The notes: a model not told the origin generated them from the sequence alone. DNA of 64,000 bases from Aeromonas diversa CDC 2478-85 (GCF_000819805.1 NZ_CDCE01000029.1:436833-500832), one strand, 5' to 3'; shown: positions 1 through 7,902, counted from the first letter of the stretch. Numbers and translations: made by a program.

Positions 1-53
1 CGTTCCTGGTCTGTCTGATGGCCTCATTCTTGGCGCTTTGCTGTCGGGGCGGC

Positions 54-70
54 ATAGGGTGAAGACCTGA
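54..70 (-). promoter_or_regulatory. T3SS promoter box, copy 1 (points off the left edge)
   Basis: The leftward strand reads TCAGGTCTTCACCCTAT. This is the same 17-bp box found upstream of four T3SS transcription units further right, always in the direction of the gene. No gene lies to its left within the window, so it probably drives a leftward T3SS operon beyond the edge. Its outer core AGG-N7-CCT is a dyad, as expected for a dimeric regulator. Confidence 0.6.
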
Positions 71-95
71 AACGGTCTTCAGGGGAGAGAAACGA

Positions 96-122
96 GACGA
101 GCCGCCCAAAGGGCGGCTCGTC
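96..122 (-). terminator. Hairpin terminator after sctQ
   Basis: A perfect 12-bp stem (GACGAGCCGCCC) with a 3-nt AAA loop lies 18 nt past the sctQ stop. On the leftward strand it is followed by a pyrimidine-rich run with a short T tract. It closes the leftward sctV-N-O-P-Q unit and isolates it from the promoter box at 54-70. Confidence 0.75.
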
Positions 123-140
123 GGTGAGAGACAGGCAAGG

Positions 141-1022
141 TTATGGCTGAGTGGTCAGACGCACGGCCCAACCGTCGTCCATACGTAGTAGCTCCCCTTC
201 GGCCCACAGTTCGGCGCCTCGCAACAGACGCAGTGTCGGATAGGCCTGAGAAGTGACGGCGCACTCGAGATCCGGTACCCAGCTCGCCAGGGTGGCGGCA
301 TCCAGGCAGATCTTGCCCACCTCGACCATCAGTCGGGCCGTACCGGGCGGCGGGGCGCAGAACGGTTGACCGGGCAGCGCCCGCCCCAACTGCCCATCGA
401 TCAGTTGCAGCTGGGCACCCCCCAGGGGATGGAGCCAGAAGCGATCCGGCGTCTCACCCATGCCGTACAGGGGCAGGACCTCTCCGGCTCTGGTGGCGGT
501 GAGCTCCTCCTCGGGCAGCTGACACCAACCCAGTTGCAGGCCAAGCTCGTGGACGCGATCCGGGCTGGGGGTGAGGGCGCTGAGCCAGCGATGGAGCAGC
601 GCCGGCGGGACCGACTCCAGGCACAGGGGGAGTCGCCTGCCCTCGCTGCCGAGGGTGAGGCGCCAGCACAGGGCCGGCGCCTCGGCACGGCAGAGGGTGG
701 CCGGTGCCAGGGACGGTAGTCCCTGGGCCTGCAGCCATTCATCAAGGGGCGCCAGTGTCCAGCTGGCCAGCAGGGGGTAGAGGCTCTCCTCTATCTGCGC
801 CAGTGAGGGGGTCACCAACTGGGGATCCAGCCAGGCGCACCAGGCAGCCTCGCCGATCCAGAGGTGCAGCTCGCTCCCGTCACAATGGGTGGTCAGGCGC
901 AGGCCTTGGCCGGTGGGGCGTGACAGATCCGCCTCCAGCTCGAGCGCACCCAGGCGCGAAGTGGCGCCAATCCGGCTGAGGCGAAACAGGGGAGCCTCGC
1001 TGCCCCAGCGGCTAGTTGTCAT
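141..1022 (-). CDS. sctQ: T3SS cytoplasmic sorting platform protein SctQ (SsaQ/YscQ type)
   Basis: The 293-aa protein is the expected SctQ, the C-ring/sorting-platform component that docks substrates and the ATPase complex under the export gate. The last 65 or so residues look like a SpoA (surface presentation of antigens) domain: a hydrophobic stretch around RLMVEVGKICLD, then short strands ending in GWAVRLTT. The N-terminal two thirds are poorly conserved, as is usual for the family. It is the last gene of the leftward sctV-N-O-P-Q unit; its start overlaps the sctP end by 11 nt and a strong terminator follows. SsaQ homologues often also make a short SpoA-only product from an internal start. 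I saw no convincing internal ribosome binding site here. The assignment rests on position, length and the SpoA-like end. Confidence 0.8.
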   Translation of the reverse strand: MTTSRWGSEAPLFRLSRIGATSRLGALELEADLSRPTGQGLRLTTHCDGSELHLWIGEAAWCAWLDPQLVTPSLAQIEESLYPLLASWTLAPLDEWLQAQGLPSLAPATLCRAEAPALCWRLTLGSEGRRLPLCLESVPPALLHRWLSALTPSPDRVHELGLQLGWCQLPEEELTATRAGEVLPLYGMGETPDRFWLHPLGGAQLQLIDGQLGRALPGQPFCAPPPGTARLMVEVGKICLDAATLASWVPDLECAVTSQAYPTLRLLRGAELWAEGELLRMDDGWAVRLTTQP

Positions 1023-1449
1023 GCTCTACCTCCACGGTGACCGGTATCTCCAGCAGGGTCGAGAGTGCCTCTTCCAGCCCCTTGCCTCGCCCGCAGAGGC
1101 GCTGCGCCACACTGGCTGACGGTGCCGTCAGGCGCATGACCAGCCGTCCCCCTTGCCAGCCGGCATTGATCATCAGGCCTGCGAGGGGACCGCTGACTGC
1201 CCTCAGTTGCAGTGTCTCGGGCAGGGAGGGGGGGCATAGTGCTGTCTCATGCTCCCGAGGTGGTGGTACCGGGATGGGGCCGGTAGCCGGGGGCGATTCA
1301 TGACAGGAAGGGGCGCTGGCGTGCAGGGTCGGTAGCGGCGCGTCGCCCAGCAGGGACTGAAAGCGCTCGACGCACTCTTCCCGAGGGCGTTGCTCCTCGT
1401 CTCTTTGCTGCTGACGACGGGTGGACAGGCAATGGGTGGGTGTGATCAT
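1012..1449 (-). CDS. sctP: Probable T3SS needle-length/substrate-switch protein SctP (SsaP type)
   Basis: The 145-aa protein lies between sctO and sctQ, where SctP is found in SPI-2-type systems. SctP proteins set needle length and switch export specificity through a C-terminal domain that contacts SctU. Here the first 85 or so residues are rich in Pro, Gln, Glu and Arg. The final 60 residues form a compact hydrophobic domain (LQLRAVSGPLAGLMI, then RLVMRLTAPS and IPVTVEVEHD). That layout resembles the FliK/SctP export-switch fold, but similarity is low. The ATG at 1449 is chosen because GGAGGAGG precedes it and it overlaps the sctO stop as ATGA. Short for the wider family but similar in size to SsaP. 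Confidence 0.65.
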   Translation of the reverse strand: MITPTHCLSTRRQQQRDEEQRPREECVERFQSLLGDAPLPTLHASAPSCHESPPATGPIPVPPPREHETALCPPSLPETLQLRAVSGPLAGLMINAGWQGGRLVMRLTAPSASVAQRLCGRGKGLEEALSTLLEIPVTVEVEHDN

Positions 1450-1814
1450 GGAGCCTCCTCCAGCAGTTGTAATTTTTCCTGTTCGCGCAGGTTGAGCCTG
1501 AGTCGGGTCTCCTGCTCTGCGCGCAGTTGGTTCAGGCGTCCCTGCTCGGCGATCAGCGCATCCTGCTCGTGGGCCAGCCGCTCGACCTCGCTCTCCAGAG
1601 TACAGAGGGTGGCGCGCAGGCGGCTCAGGGTCGCCTGGTTCATACACCCGGCCTGCTGGGTCAGTTGGCGCCACTGCTGGTGCAGCTCGGCCTGGCGACT
1701 GTTCAGGTGTTGCTGACGCAGCCGCAGGCTCTGCAGCTCTTCGCCCAGACGGGCCAGTGTGGTGCGCAGTCCTCGCTCCCGTCGCCGTTTGATATCGAGT
1801 AACTGTCTCAGCAT
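1446..1814 (-). CDS. sctO: T3SS central stalk protein SctO (SsaO/YscO type)
   Basis: This 122-aa protein is almost entirely predicted coiled coil, with many Leu, Gln, Arg and Glu and no obvious breaks. That is the signature of SctO, FliJ's counterpart, which inserts into the ATPase hexamer and links it to SctV. Key stretches are RRERGLRTTLARLGEELQSL near the start and ESEVERLAHEQDALIAEQ later on. It begins 7 nt inside the end of sctN and ends in an ATGA overlap with sctP, so the three genes are translationally coupled. Sequence identity in this family is low, so position between the ATPase and sctP carries much of the assignment. Confidence 0.8.
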   Translation of the reverse strand: MLRQLLDIKRRRERGLRTTLARLGEELQSLRLRQQHLNSRQAELHQQWRQLTQQAGCMNQATLSRLRATLCTLESEVERLAHEQDALIAEQGRLNQLRAEQETRLRLNLREQEKLQLLEEAP

Positions 1815-3124
1815 GGGAGCCCCACGGCGTCAGAGAGGGTCACCAGGGTCTGGGTCAGGGCCGTCGGTTCGTCGACCCGCTGACAGAGCAGTGCCGTGAT
1901 GGCCGGTCGCCGGGCGATGGCATCGTCCGCCTCCGGGTCCTGTCCTTCCTTGTATTCTCCCACCCTGACCAACAGCTCCACCTCTTGCCAGGCGGCGAGC
2001 AGGTGGCGCAGACGGCCGGCCGCCTCCCGATGGGGACGCGTCGTGACCTGATTCATCACCCGGCTGATGCTGGCCAGCACGTCGATGGCCGGATAGTGGT
2101 TCGCCTCGGCCAGGCGACGGGAGAGCACTATGTGCCCGTCGAGCAGGGAGCGAACCTCTTCGGCCAGGGGATCGCCCTTCTCCTCCATCAGTACGGTATA
2201 GAAGGCGGTGATACTGCCGCGCGCAGCCGGACCGGCTCGCTCCAGCAGGCGCGGAAGGCGGGCGTAGAGACTGGGGGGGTAGCCCGAGCCCACCATGGGT
2301 TCGCCGGCGGCCAGCGCAATTTCGCGAATGGCCCGGGTGTAGCGGGTCAGAGAGTCCACCAGTAGCAGCACCCGGCGACCCTGGTCGCGAAAGTACTCGG
2401 CGATGGTGGTGGCGGTTGCCGCCGCCTTGAGGCGCTCCAGCGCGGGGCGATCCGAGGTGGCCAGTACCACCACGCTGCGCTCGCGCAGGGCCGGGGTCAT
2501 CACCTGCTCGAGAAACTCCCGCACCTCACGCCCCCGCTCGCCGATGAGGGCCAGCACCACCACCTCGACATCGCTGTTGGCGGCCAGCATGCCAAGCAGG
2601 GTGCTCTTGCCGCAGCCGGCCGGGGCGAAGATGCCGAGGCGTTGACCCACCCCGACGGTCAGGGTGGCATCGATGGCGCGCACGCCCATGGGCAGGGGGG
2701 TATCGATAAGGGTGCGGGCCAGCGGCTCGGGCGGCTCGGCCTCGAGAGGTTTCCACCCCTCGATGTCGGGGGCGGGGAGCCGGTCGGCGGGGCGTCCCAG
2801 GGCATCGACGACCCGTCCTAGCAGGGCTGGACCGACGCCGATCCGAGCCCGCTCTCCGGTGGGGGAGACCAGCATACCGCAGGCCAACCCCAGGGGCTCC
2901 CGATAGGGGGAGAGCAGGGCCTGCTCCCCCTCCAGGGCCACCACCTCGGCCGGGCTGCCGCCTGGCAGGGTGCAGAGTTCCCCCAGGCCGACGCCGGGCA
3001 GATGGGCCCGCAGCAGTGTGGTGCCCACCGTGAGGATGCGTCCCTCCAGGCGTTCATGGGACGCAGAGGCGAGGATGGGGTGGGGCAGAGCCCCCAGGAT
3101 CTGGTGATAATCAGGCAGCCGCAT
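1808..3124 (-). CDS. sctN: T3SS ATPase SctN (SsaN/YscN type)
   Basis: The 438-aa protein is the hexameric ATPase that strips chaperones and unfolds substrates below the export gate. The Walker A motif is APAGCGKSTLLG near residue 170, followed by [17 protein letters not shown], the Walker B region LLLVDSLTRYTRA and the GSGYPPSLYARLPRLLERAG segment typical of the FliI/SctN family. The N-terminal beta-barrel region and a C-terminal helical region are both present, so the gene is full length. The start at 3124 has AGGAG about 8 nt upstream and lies inside the 3' end of sctV (14-nt overlap). A flagellar paralogue, fliI, is also in this window. Confidence 0.95.
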   Translation of the reverse strand: MRLPDYHQILGALPHPILASASHERLEGRILTVGTTLLRAHLPGVGLGELCTLPGGSPAEVVALEGEQALLSPYREPLGLACGMLVSPTGERARIGVGPALLGRVVDALGRPADRLPAPDIEGWKPLEAEPPEPLARTLIDTPLPMGVRAIDATLTVGVGQRLGIFAPAGCGKSTLLGMLAANSDVEVVVLALIGERGREVREFLEQVMTPALRERSVVVLATSDRPALERLKAAATATTIAEYFRDQGRRVLLLVDSLTRYTRAIREIALAAGEPMVGSGYPPSLYARLPRLLERAGPAARGSITAFYTVLMEEKGDPLAEEVRSLLDGHIVLSRRLAEANHYPAIDVLASISRVMNQVTTRPHREAAGRLRHLLAAWQEVELLVRVGEYKEGQDPEADDAIARRPAITALLCQRVDEPTALTQTLVTLSDAVGLPC

Positions 3125-5156
3125 GGGTCTCTCCTATCAGCTCTATGTGTCCCAGTACCTTGAGTTCGGCTTCGTCATCGATCTCCTGAAACGAGAGGAC
3201 CGGGGTGGTGAAGAGATCCTTTTCGATGAGCTTGCGGATGAATCGGCGCACGTCGATGGCGGTCACCAGGGCGGTGCCCGGACCGCCAGTACGAGCGAGT
3301 GCGGAGCGGATCTCGCCGAGGATGGCCTGATTCTCCTCCGGGCTCAGGGCCGAGTAGGAGCCGGCCGACGTTTGGCGAATCGACTCGCGCATCAGTTGCT
3401 CGATATGGCCGCCGACCAGCCAGGCTCGCACCCAGGGCTGGCCCCGGCGCTGGCGACCGACAATATGGCGACGCAGGGCCAGGCGGGCATATTCCGTCAA
3501 CATGACCGGGTCTTTCTCCCGGGGGGCCCACTCCACCAGCGCCTCGAAGATGGCCCGCAGATCGCGCACCGAGACCCCCTCCGCCACCAGGCGTTGCAGC
3601 ACGTCGGCAACCCGGGCCACCGGCAGCTGGCGCTGCAGCTCCTTGACCAGTTCCCCGTAGCGTTGCTCCATCTGATCCATCAGGTAGCGCGCCTCCTGCA
3701 CCCCGATAAGCTCGGCCCCGTAGCGGTCGAGGGCGACAGACACCAGGTGGACGATCCGCGCCTGCCCCTGATGGCACTGCAGCCCCATGCCGGAGATAGC
3801 GGCGGCCTGCTCCGGGCTGACCCACTGCAGGGTGAGTCCACCGAAGGGGAGGGGATCGCGCTGGCTCACCTGTTTTATCTCCGGGCTGGCGAGATCGAGC
3901 AGTGGCAAGGGTGGCAGGGCCAGGGAGAGGATGGGCTCCTGATAGAGCAGCAGCGAGAAGTGACCGGGTGCCAGAGCGGGATCCCCTTGCAGCTGGATAT
4001 CGGGCAGCGGCAGCCCCAGTTGCTCGAGCTTGTCCAGGCGCAGGGCGGAGAGTGCCTGGCGCAGCTGACCATCGCGCGCCTCATCGGGGGAAAGGCGCAG
4101 CAGCAAGGGGGTGGCGCCTATGGTCAGGGGGGCACTGTCGGCACTCGCCTCATCCCCGTGCAACTGGGCTGCTGCGGCGCTATTGCCCCCTTCGCGGCTG
4201 AGCCGGTAGGTGATGCCGGCGACCAGGGCGGCCAGGGAGAGGAAGACCAGGGTGGGGAAACCGGGTAGGCAGGCAAAAAGCACCAGCACGGCCGAGACGA
4301 TCCAGAGTGCCTGGCGCTGGCGCAGGATCTGCTCCGAGAGCTCGCTGGCCAGGTTGCGTCTCTGCTCCCCGGGCACCCGGGTGACTATGATACCGGCTGC
4401 GATGGAGATGAGCAGGGCCGGGATCTGGGCTATCAGCCCATCCCCCACCGAGAGGATGGCGTAGGTCGAGGCGGCCTCGCCGGCACTCATGTCGTGCATG
4501 AAGACGCCGACCCCGATCCCGCCGAAGATATTGACCAGGATGACGATGATAGAGGCGATGGCATCCCCCTTGACGAACTTCATCGCCCCGTCCATGGCCC
4601 CGTAGAGTTGGCTCTCCTTCTGGACCATGGCCCGCTGGCGGCGAGCCTCGTTGGCATCGATGATGCCGGCCCGCATGTCGCCGTCGATACTCATCTGCTT
4701 GCCGGGCATGCCATCGAGGGAGAAGCGGGCACTGACTTCGGCCACTCGCTCCGACCCCTTGGTGATGACGATAAACTGCACCACCGTGATGATGGCAAAG
4801 ACGATGAGGCCCACCGCCAGGTTTCCCCCCACGGCGAAGTTGCCGAAGGTGTAGACGATCTCCCCGGCATCGTGTTGCAGCAAGATGAGACGACTGGTGC
4901 TGATGGTGAGGGCCAGCCGGTAGAGGGTGGTGATGAGCAGCACGGCAGGAAAGGCAGAGAACTCCATCGGCTCGCGGATATAGACCGCCATCATCAGCAG
5001 GGTGATCGAGAGAGTGAGGTTGATGGCGATCAGCACATCCACCAGCAGGGTGGGCAGGGGCACTATCATCATGAAGATGGCCAGCAGCAGCATGGCGGCC
5101 AGGATCACATCCTGCCGTGCGGCGATCCCCTGTAACCAGCGATTGAGCGTTTTCAT
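3111..5156 (-). CDS. sctV: T3SS export gate protein SctV (SsaV type)
   Basis: The 681-aa inner-membrane protein is the nonameric export gate that receives substrates; 681 residues is also the length I recall for SsaV. Roughly the first 320 residues carry about eight hydrophobic segments and the FHIPEP-family loop (ARFSLDGMPGKQMSIDGDMR). The cytoplasmic ring domain follows, with the conserved region ERYGELVKELQRQLPVARVADVLQ. The ATG at 5156 (MKTLNRWLQG) is preferred over the upstream one because GGAG lies about 8 nt upstream. The T3SS box sits 63 nt upstream, so this is the first gene of the sctV-N-O-P-Q unit. The flagellar paralogue is flhA at 60,371. Confidence 0.95.
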   Translation of the reverse strand: MKTLNRWLQGIAARQDVILAAMLLLAIFMMIVPLPTLLVDVLIAINLTLSITLLMMAVYIREPMEFSAFPAVLLITTLYRLALTISTSRLILLQHDAGEIVYTFGNFAVGGNLAVGLIVFAIITVVQFIVITKGSERVAEVSARFSLDGMPGKQMSIDGDMRAGIIDANEARRQRAMVQKESQLYGAMDGAMKFVKGDAIASIIVILVNIFGGIGVGVFMHDMSAGEAASTYAILSVGDGLIAQIPALLISIAAGIIVTRVPGEQRRNLASELSEQILRQRQALWIVSAVLVLFACLPGFPTLVFLSLAALVAGITYRLSREGGNSAAAAQLHGDEASADSAPLTIGATPLLLRLSPDEARDGQLRQALSALRLDKLEQLGLPLPDIQLQGDPALAPGHFSLLLYQEPILSLALPPLPLLDLASPEIKQVSQRDPLPFGGLTLQWVSPEQAAAISGMGLQCHQGQARIVHLVSVALDRYGAELIGVQEARYLMDQMEQRYGELVKELQRQLPVARVADVLQRLVAEGVSVRDLRAIFEALVEWAPREKDPVMLTEYARLALRRHIVGRQRRGQPWVRAWLVGGHIEQLMRESIRQTSAGSYSALSPEENQAILGEIRSALARTGGPGTALVTAIDVRRFIRKLIEKDLFTTPVLSFQEIDDEAELKVLGHIELIGETHAAA

Positions 5157-5219
5157 CGGTGTGCTCCACAACGTGATCTTGTCAGGGTTTAGCTTGAGGG
5201 CAGAGGTGGGGGGGGCGGT

Positions 5220-5236
5220 ATAGGGTCAAGACCTGA
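5220..5236 (-). promoter_or_regulatory. T3SS promoter box, copy 2 (sctV operon)
   Basis: The leftward strand reads TCAGGTCTTGACCCTAT, 63 nt upstream of the sctV ATG. It matches the other four copies at all but one position in the central spacer. This spacing is close to the 53 and 56 nt seen at the ssaM-like gene and sctR, which fits a shared activator site just upstream of the promoter. Confidence 0.7.
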
Positions 5237-5279
5237 ACCCTATGCCGTTGACGTCACCCTCTCGGTGCCTTCACTGGCG

Positions 5280-5657
5280 CTATTCCTCTTGCGATACTCG
5301 AGATAACGCCCGGTCGAGCAGTAGCCGTTGGCGCCGCACCAGTTCGGCCCACTGCTCGGCGCCGCTGTCGGGGGGGGCCAGGGCCGAGAGCCAGAGGGAG
5401 GCGCCGCTAAGCCAGGCCCGCAGCGGGATGCCGGCCCCCGCATCCGGTTGCAGCAGAGAGAGCAGGCGCAGCAGCGTCTCTTGCCGATCCTGTCGGGAGA
5501 GGGGACGGCACAGGCTGACCCTGGCACGGCCCTGGCTTTGCTCCAGATAGAGGGTCTCGCCGGCTCGTGGCAGGGTGAGGCGCAGAGCAGCCGCTTGACC
5601 CTTGGCTCCCATCAACCTCAACCAGAGCTCGGTCTGGCGTTGCCATTGCAGATCCAT
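5280..5657 (-). CDS. SsaM-like T3SS regulatory/chaperone protein
   Basis: This 125-aa protein resembles Salmonella SsaM, as I recall its sequence, over most of its length. Matching features are an early LWLRLMG segment, a central tyrosine-containing strand before GRARVSLCRPL, QPDAGAGIPLRAWL, and the late AEQWAELVRRQ helix. SsaM works with the gatekeeper SsaL to delay effector export until translocators have been secreted. The gene sits directly upstream of sctV, as ssaM does relative to ssaV in SPI-2. The ATG at 5657 is chosen because AGGAG lies about 7 nt upstream; the in-frame ATG at 5687 has no such site. It has its own T3SS box, and sctV has another, so it may be a separate transcription unit. 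The comparison was from memory. Confidence 0.65.
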   Translation of the reverse strand: MDLQWQRQTELWLRLMGAKGQAAALRLTLPRAGETLYLEQSQGRARVSLCRPLSRQDRQETLLRLLSLLQPDAGAGIPLRAWLSGASLWLSALAPPDSGAEQWAELVRRQRLLLDRALSRVSQEE

Positions 5658-5710
5658 GATGTATCTCCTGTTGGGTGAAGCCATCATGGGGCCCGGCTGC
5701 TCGCTGTGGG

Positions 5711-5727
5711 ATAGGGTGAATACCTGA
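5711..5727 (-). promoter_or_regulatory. T3SS promoter box, copy 3 (ssaM-like gene)
   Basis: The leftward strand reads TCAGGTATTCACCCTAT, ending 53 nt before the ssaM-like ATG. It lies between the terminator of the upstream gene (5755-5782) and the start codon, exactly where a promoter would be needed. Confidence 0.7.
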
Positions 5728-5754
5728 TGTTGGCCGCACGTCGCGACGATGAGA

Positions 5755-5782
5755 AACGCCCGGCACGGGTCGGCCGGGCGTT
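5755..5782 (-). terminator. Terminator of the unrecognised T3SS-linked gene
   Basis: A 10-bp GC-rich stem (AACGCCCGGC paired with GCCGGGCGTT) with an 8-nt loop sits 11 nt past the stop of the upstream leftward gene. On the leftward strand it is followed by TTTCTC. It separates that gene from the ssaM-like gene. Confidence 0.65.
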
Positions 5783-5793
5783 GAGGGACCGCC

Positions 5794-6870
5794 TTATCGG
5801 CAATGGGACTGGAAGAGCTCGGACATCAGATCGGTTGCGGCACCGGCGCCAAACAGATGGCCGGCATCTCGCTGCCCTATACCCAAGACGTTGTGGTCAC
5901 GCAGAGATTGCCCCATGTAGGTCAGGGTGCCTTCGATCACTTCGACCGAACTGTGATAACCCAAACCGACCAGGAAGGCCCCGGCGCCAGCCGCTCGGGC
6001 TCTTAGTTGCTCTTGCTCGGCGGGGGTTCGGTTCTGCATGGGGTCGTATTGATGCTCGCTGTGGAGCCTGCCAACGAACTGCTGTTCCGGGGCCTCGCCC
6101 CGCAGCATGTCCCAAGTCTGCAGAATCTCGGCGGGGGAGCCGGACATGTGCCCCGCAAAGGGCTCTATGGTTTCATCTACGCGTTGTGCAGATATGTGTG
6201 CCACGTCCCACTTGGTGGGCGGGATACGGCTGTCACGGGGCACATCGAGTAGGTCATCGGCCTCCTCTCCCAGGTTGTGTATACCGGTACGGAAGACATG
6301 CTCGGCCTGAGGCCGGCTTCTTTCCGCCTTCTTGTCCGGCCCCACGGCGGAGGAGCCTCCCCGCTCTTGCACCTCTTGGATCGACCCTCCGGAGGGAGGT
6401 GTGAGGCCGGCATTTACCAAGGCCTGGGCAAGACCGTCACGCAAGCGTACCGAGGCCTCTTGCGAGCGTTCTGTCCCCGTGGTGGCACCGGTGGCCGCGT
6501 ACAGGGCGCCGATGTCGCCCATCAGGGCGATGACGATGGACCTGTCGTGCCCGGAGGCATGGCTGGGCATCTGGTCGACCCGGTTGAGCACCTGCAGTAG
6601 ATCGGAGGGGGTGGCGTGGGGCATCAGGCCTTCCGCTCCGAACAAACGGGCGCCAAGCGCCGCCTGATCGCCCTGATCGAGTGACTCGTAGACCTGATAC
6701 AGCTTGTTGGCGGCCTGGCTGAGCTCATGGCTCAAGGTGGTCCCCGGTTCGTATAGCACTTGCCTGGCTGAGGCCGTTTGCACCAAGGCGAGCTGACGGG
6801 TGTCGCCGCTATCTTGCGAACGGATGGACGGATCGATATGAACGGTCGGGATGTTGAGACGAATTTCCAT
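5794..6870 (-). CDS. Unrecognised T3SS-linked protein; candidate effector or gatekeeper
   Basis: I do not recognise this 358-aa protein. It has no signal peptide or clear transmembrane helix; the only hydrophobic run is short and glycine-rich (GAGAFLVGLG). The N-terminus (MEIRLNIPTVHI) is short and mildly amphipathic, as T3SS substrates often are. A Ser/Gly/Glu-rich linker near residues 165-200 separates a helical N-terminal half from a C-terminal half containing WDVAHIS and MSGSPAEIL. The ATG at 6870 has GGAGAT 5 nt upstream. It has its own T3SS box, 101 nt upstream, and its own terminator, so it is co-regulated but separately transcribed. SPI-2 has the gatekeeper ssaL just before ssaM, so a divergent SctW is possible, but I see no clear HrpJ or TyeA signature. 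An effector is the alternative. Confidence 0.5.
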   Translation of the reverse strand: MEIRLNIPTVHIDPSIRSQDSGDTRQLALVQTASARQVLYEPGTTLSHELSQAANKLYQVYESLDQGDQAALGARLFGAEGLMPHATPSDLLQVLNRVDQMPSHASGHDRSIVIALMGDIGALYAATGATTGTERSQEASVRLRDGLAQALVNAGLTPPSGGSIQEVQERGGSSAVGPDKKAERSRPQAEHVFRTGIHNLGEEADDLLDVPRDSRIPPTKWDVAHISAQRVDETIEPFAGHMSGSPAEILQTWDMLRGEAPEQQFVGRLHSEHQYDPMQNRTPAEQEQLRARAAGAGAFLVGLGYHSSVEVIEGTLTYMGQSLRDHNVLGIGQRDAGHLFGAGAATDLMSELFQSHCR

Positions 6871-6971
6871 AGTAATCTCCAAAAGAGAGTGGAATTGGGT
6901 ACCCGTTGGTTGGGTAAGGAGGCTCACTTGCTTCCTTGGTCTCATTCTTCTCTGCCGTCGTGGAACCTGCC

Positions 6972-6988
6972 CTAGGGTTAATACCTGA
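6972..6988 (-). promoter_or_regulatory. T3SS promoter box, copy 4 (unrecognised T3SS-linked gene)
   Basis: The leftward strand reads TCAGGTATTAACCCTAG, the most divergent copy (last base and two spacer bases differ). It lies 101 nt upstream of the ATG at 6870, further than the other copies. Confidence 0.6.
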
Positions 6989-7171
6989 ACTGATGACTCG
7001 TCGGGGAAATGCGGCGCCACGCTTTCCAATTTCAAGCGGTGTGATGTTGATGGCGTCTGTCGGCCCGCCCATCGGGGGATGCCCACTCGCCTCTTTCAAG
7101 ACCTGGTCCGACAGTGTGATGGTGTGGTCGTTACCGCCGCCGTGATGGGGGGCGGTGCGCGTTGTGCCAGC

Positions 7172-7188
7172 TCAGGTCTTCACCCTAT
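7172..7188 (+). promoter_or_regulatory. T3SS promoter box, copy 5 (sctRSTU operon)
   Basis: The rightward strand reads TCAGGTCTTCACCCTAT, identical to copy 1, ending 56 nt before the sctR ATG. It would control the export-gate operon and, by read-through, the lytic transglycosylase and the sensor kinase. Confidence 0.7.
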
Positions 7189-7244
7189 GGGGTAGAGGGC
7201 CCCTGGTGAGCACAATGGGGGCATACCCTGGCGGAGAACCCATC

Positions 7245-7892
7245 ATGTCCCTGACAGAACAACCTGCCGAGCTGATTGCCCTGCTGGCCACTCTCTCCCT
7301 GCTGCCCCTGCTGGTGGTGATGGGAACCTCGTTTCTCAAACTCTCGGTGGTGTTTGCCCTGCTGCGCAATGCCCTCGGGATCCAGCAGATCCCCCCCAAC
7401 ATCGCCCTCTACGGTCTGGCGCTGATCCTGACGCTCTTTGTCATGACGCCGGTGGGAACGGCGGTGCAGGAGCGGGTGGCGGCCTCGCCGGCCGAGCCCG
7501 GGGCCGGGTTGCTGACCCGCCTCTCCGACAACACCCTGGATCCCTATCGCCACTTTCTGCGCCAGCATACGGCCCCGGCCCAGTTGCGTTTCTTTCGCGA
7601 TGCGGCTCGCAAGAGCTGGCCTGACAGCATACGGGAGAAGGTCAGTGATGACTCACTGCTGCTTCTGATGCCGGCCTTCGCCGTGAGCCAGCTTATCGAG
7701 GCATTCAAGATTGGCCTGCTGCTCTTTCTCCCCTTCATCGCAATCGATCTCATCGTCTCCAACGTGCTGCTCGCCATGGGGATGATGATGGTCTCACCCA
7801 TGACCATCTCCATGCCCTTCAAGCTGCTGGTGTTCGTGCTGGTGGGTGGGTGGGACCGACTGCTCGGCCAACTGCTGCTCTCATACCACTGA
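7245..7892 (+). CDS. sctR: T3SS export gate core protein SctR (SsaR type)
   Basis: The 215-aa inner-membrane protein is a core subunit of the SctRST export gate. It has the FliP/SctR hallmarks: an N-terminal hydrophobic pair ending in VMGTSFLKLSVVFALLRNALGIQQ, a periplasmic middle, then LMPAFAVSQLIEAFKIGLLLFLPF and MGMMMVSPMTISMPFKLL. The length equals that I recall for SsaR. The ATG at 7245 is preferred over earlier in-frame starts because GGAG lies about 8 nt upstream and the T3SS box lies between them. First gene of the sctR-S-T-U-transglycosylase-kinase operon. Confidence 0.93.
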   Translation: MSLTEQPAELIALLATLSLLPLLVVMGTSFLKLSVVFALLRNALGIQQIPPNIALYGLALILTLFVMTPVGTAVQERVAASPAEPGAGLLTRLSDNTLDPYRHFLRQHTAPAQLRFFRDAARKSWPDSIREKVSDDSLLLLMPAFAVSQLIEAFKIGLLLFLPFIAIDLIVSNVLLAMGMMMVSPMTISMPFKLLVFVLVGGWDRLLGQLLLSYH

Positions 7893-7902
7893 GGAGGTCA
7901 TC

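Larger units (their letters stand above)
6871..7244. other. Divergent T3SS promoter region
   Basis: This 374-nt gene-free stretch separates the leftward unrecognised gene from the rightward sctR operon. It contains two T3SS boxes in opposite orientation, 183 nt apart. Nothing else in it looks coding on either strand. Confidence 0.6.

Noticed and set aside
141-700. Internal start giving a short SpoA-only SctQ product as in SsaQ.
   Set aside because: Candidate internal ATGs have no properly spaced ribosome binding site.
3123-4268. A 381-codon open frame opposite sctV.
   Set aside because: It is a mirror of the GC-rich sctV sequence, has a composition of Gln/Gly/His typical of antisense frames, and lacks a ribosome binding site.
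5794-6870. Phosphothreonine lyase (SpvC/OspF) identity for the unrecognised T3SS-linked protein.
   Set aside because: Only the short N-terminal LNIP-like segment and an HIS tripeptide agree; the catalytic lysines and arginines cannot be aligned.
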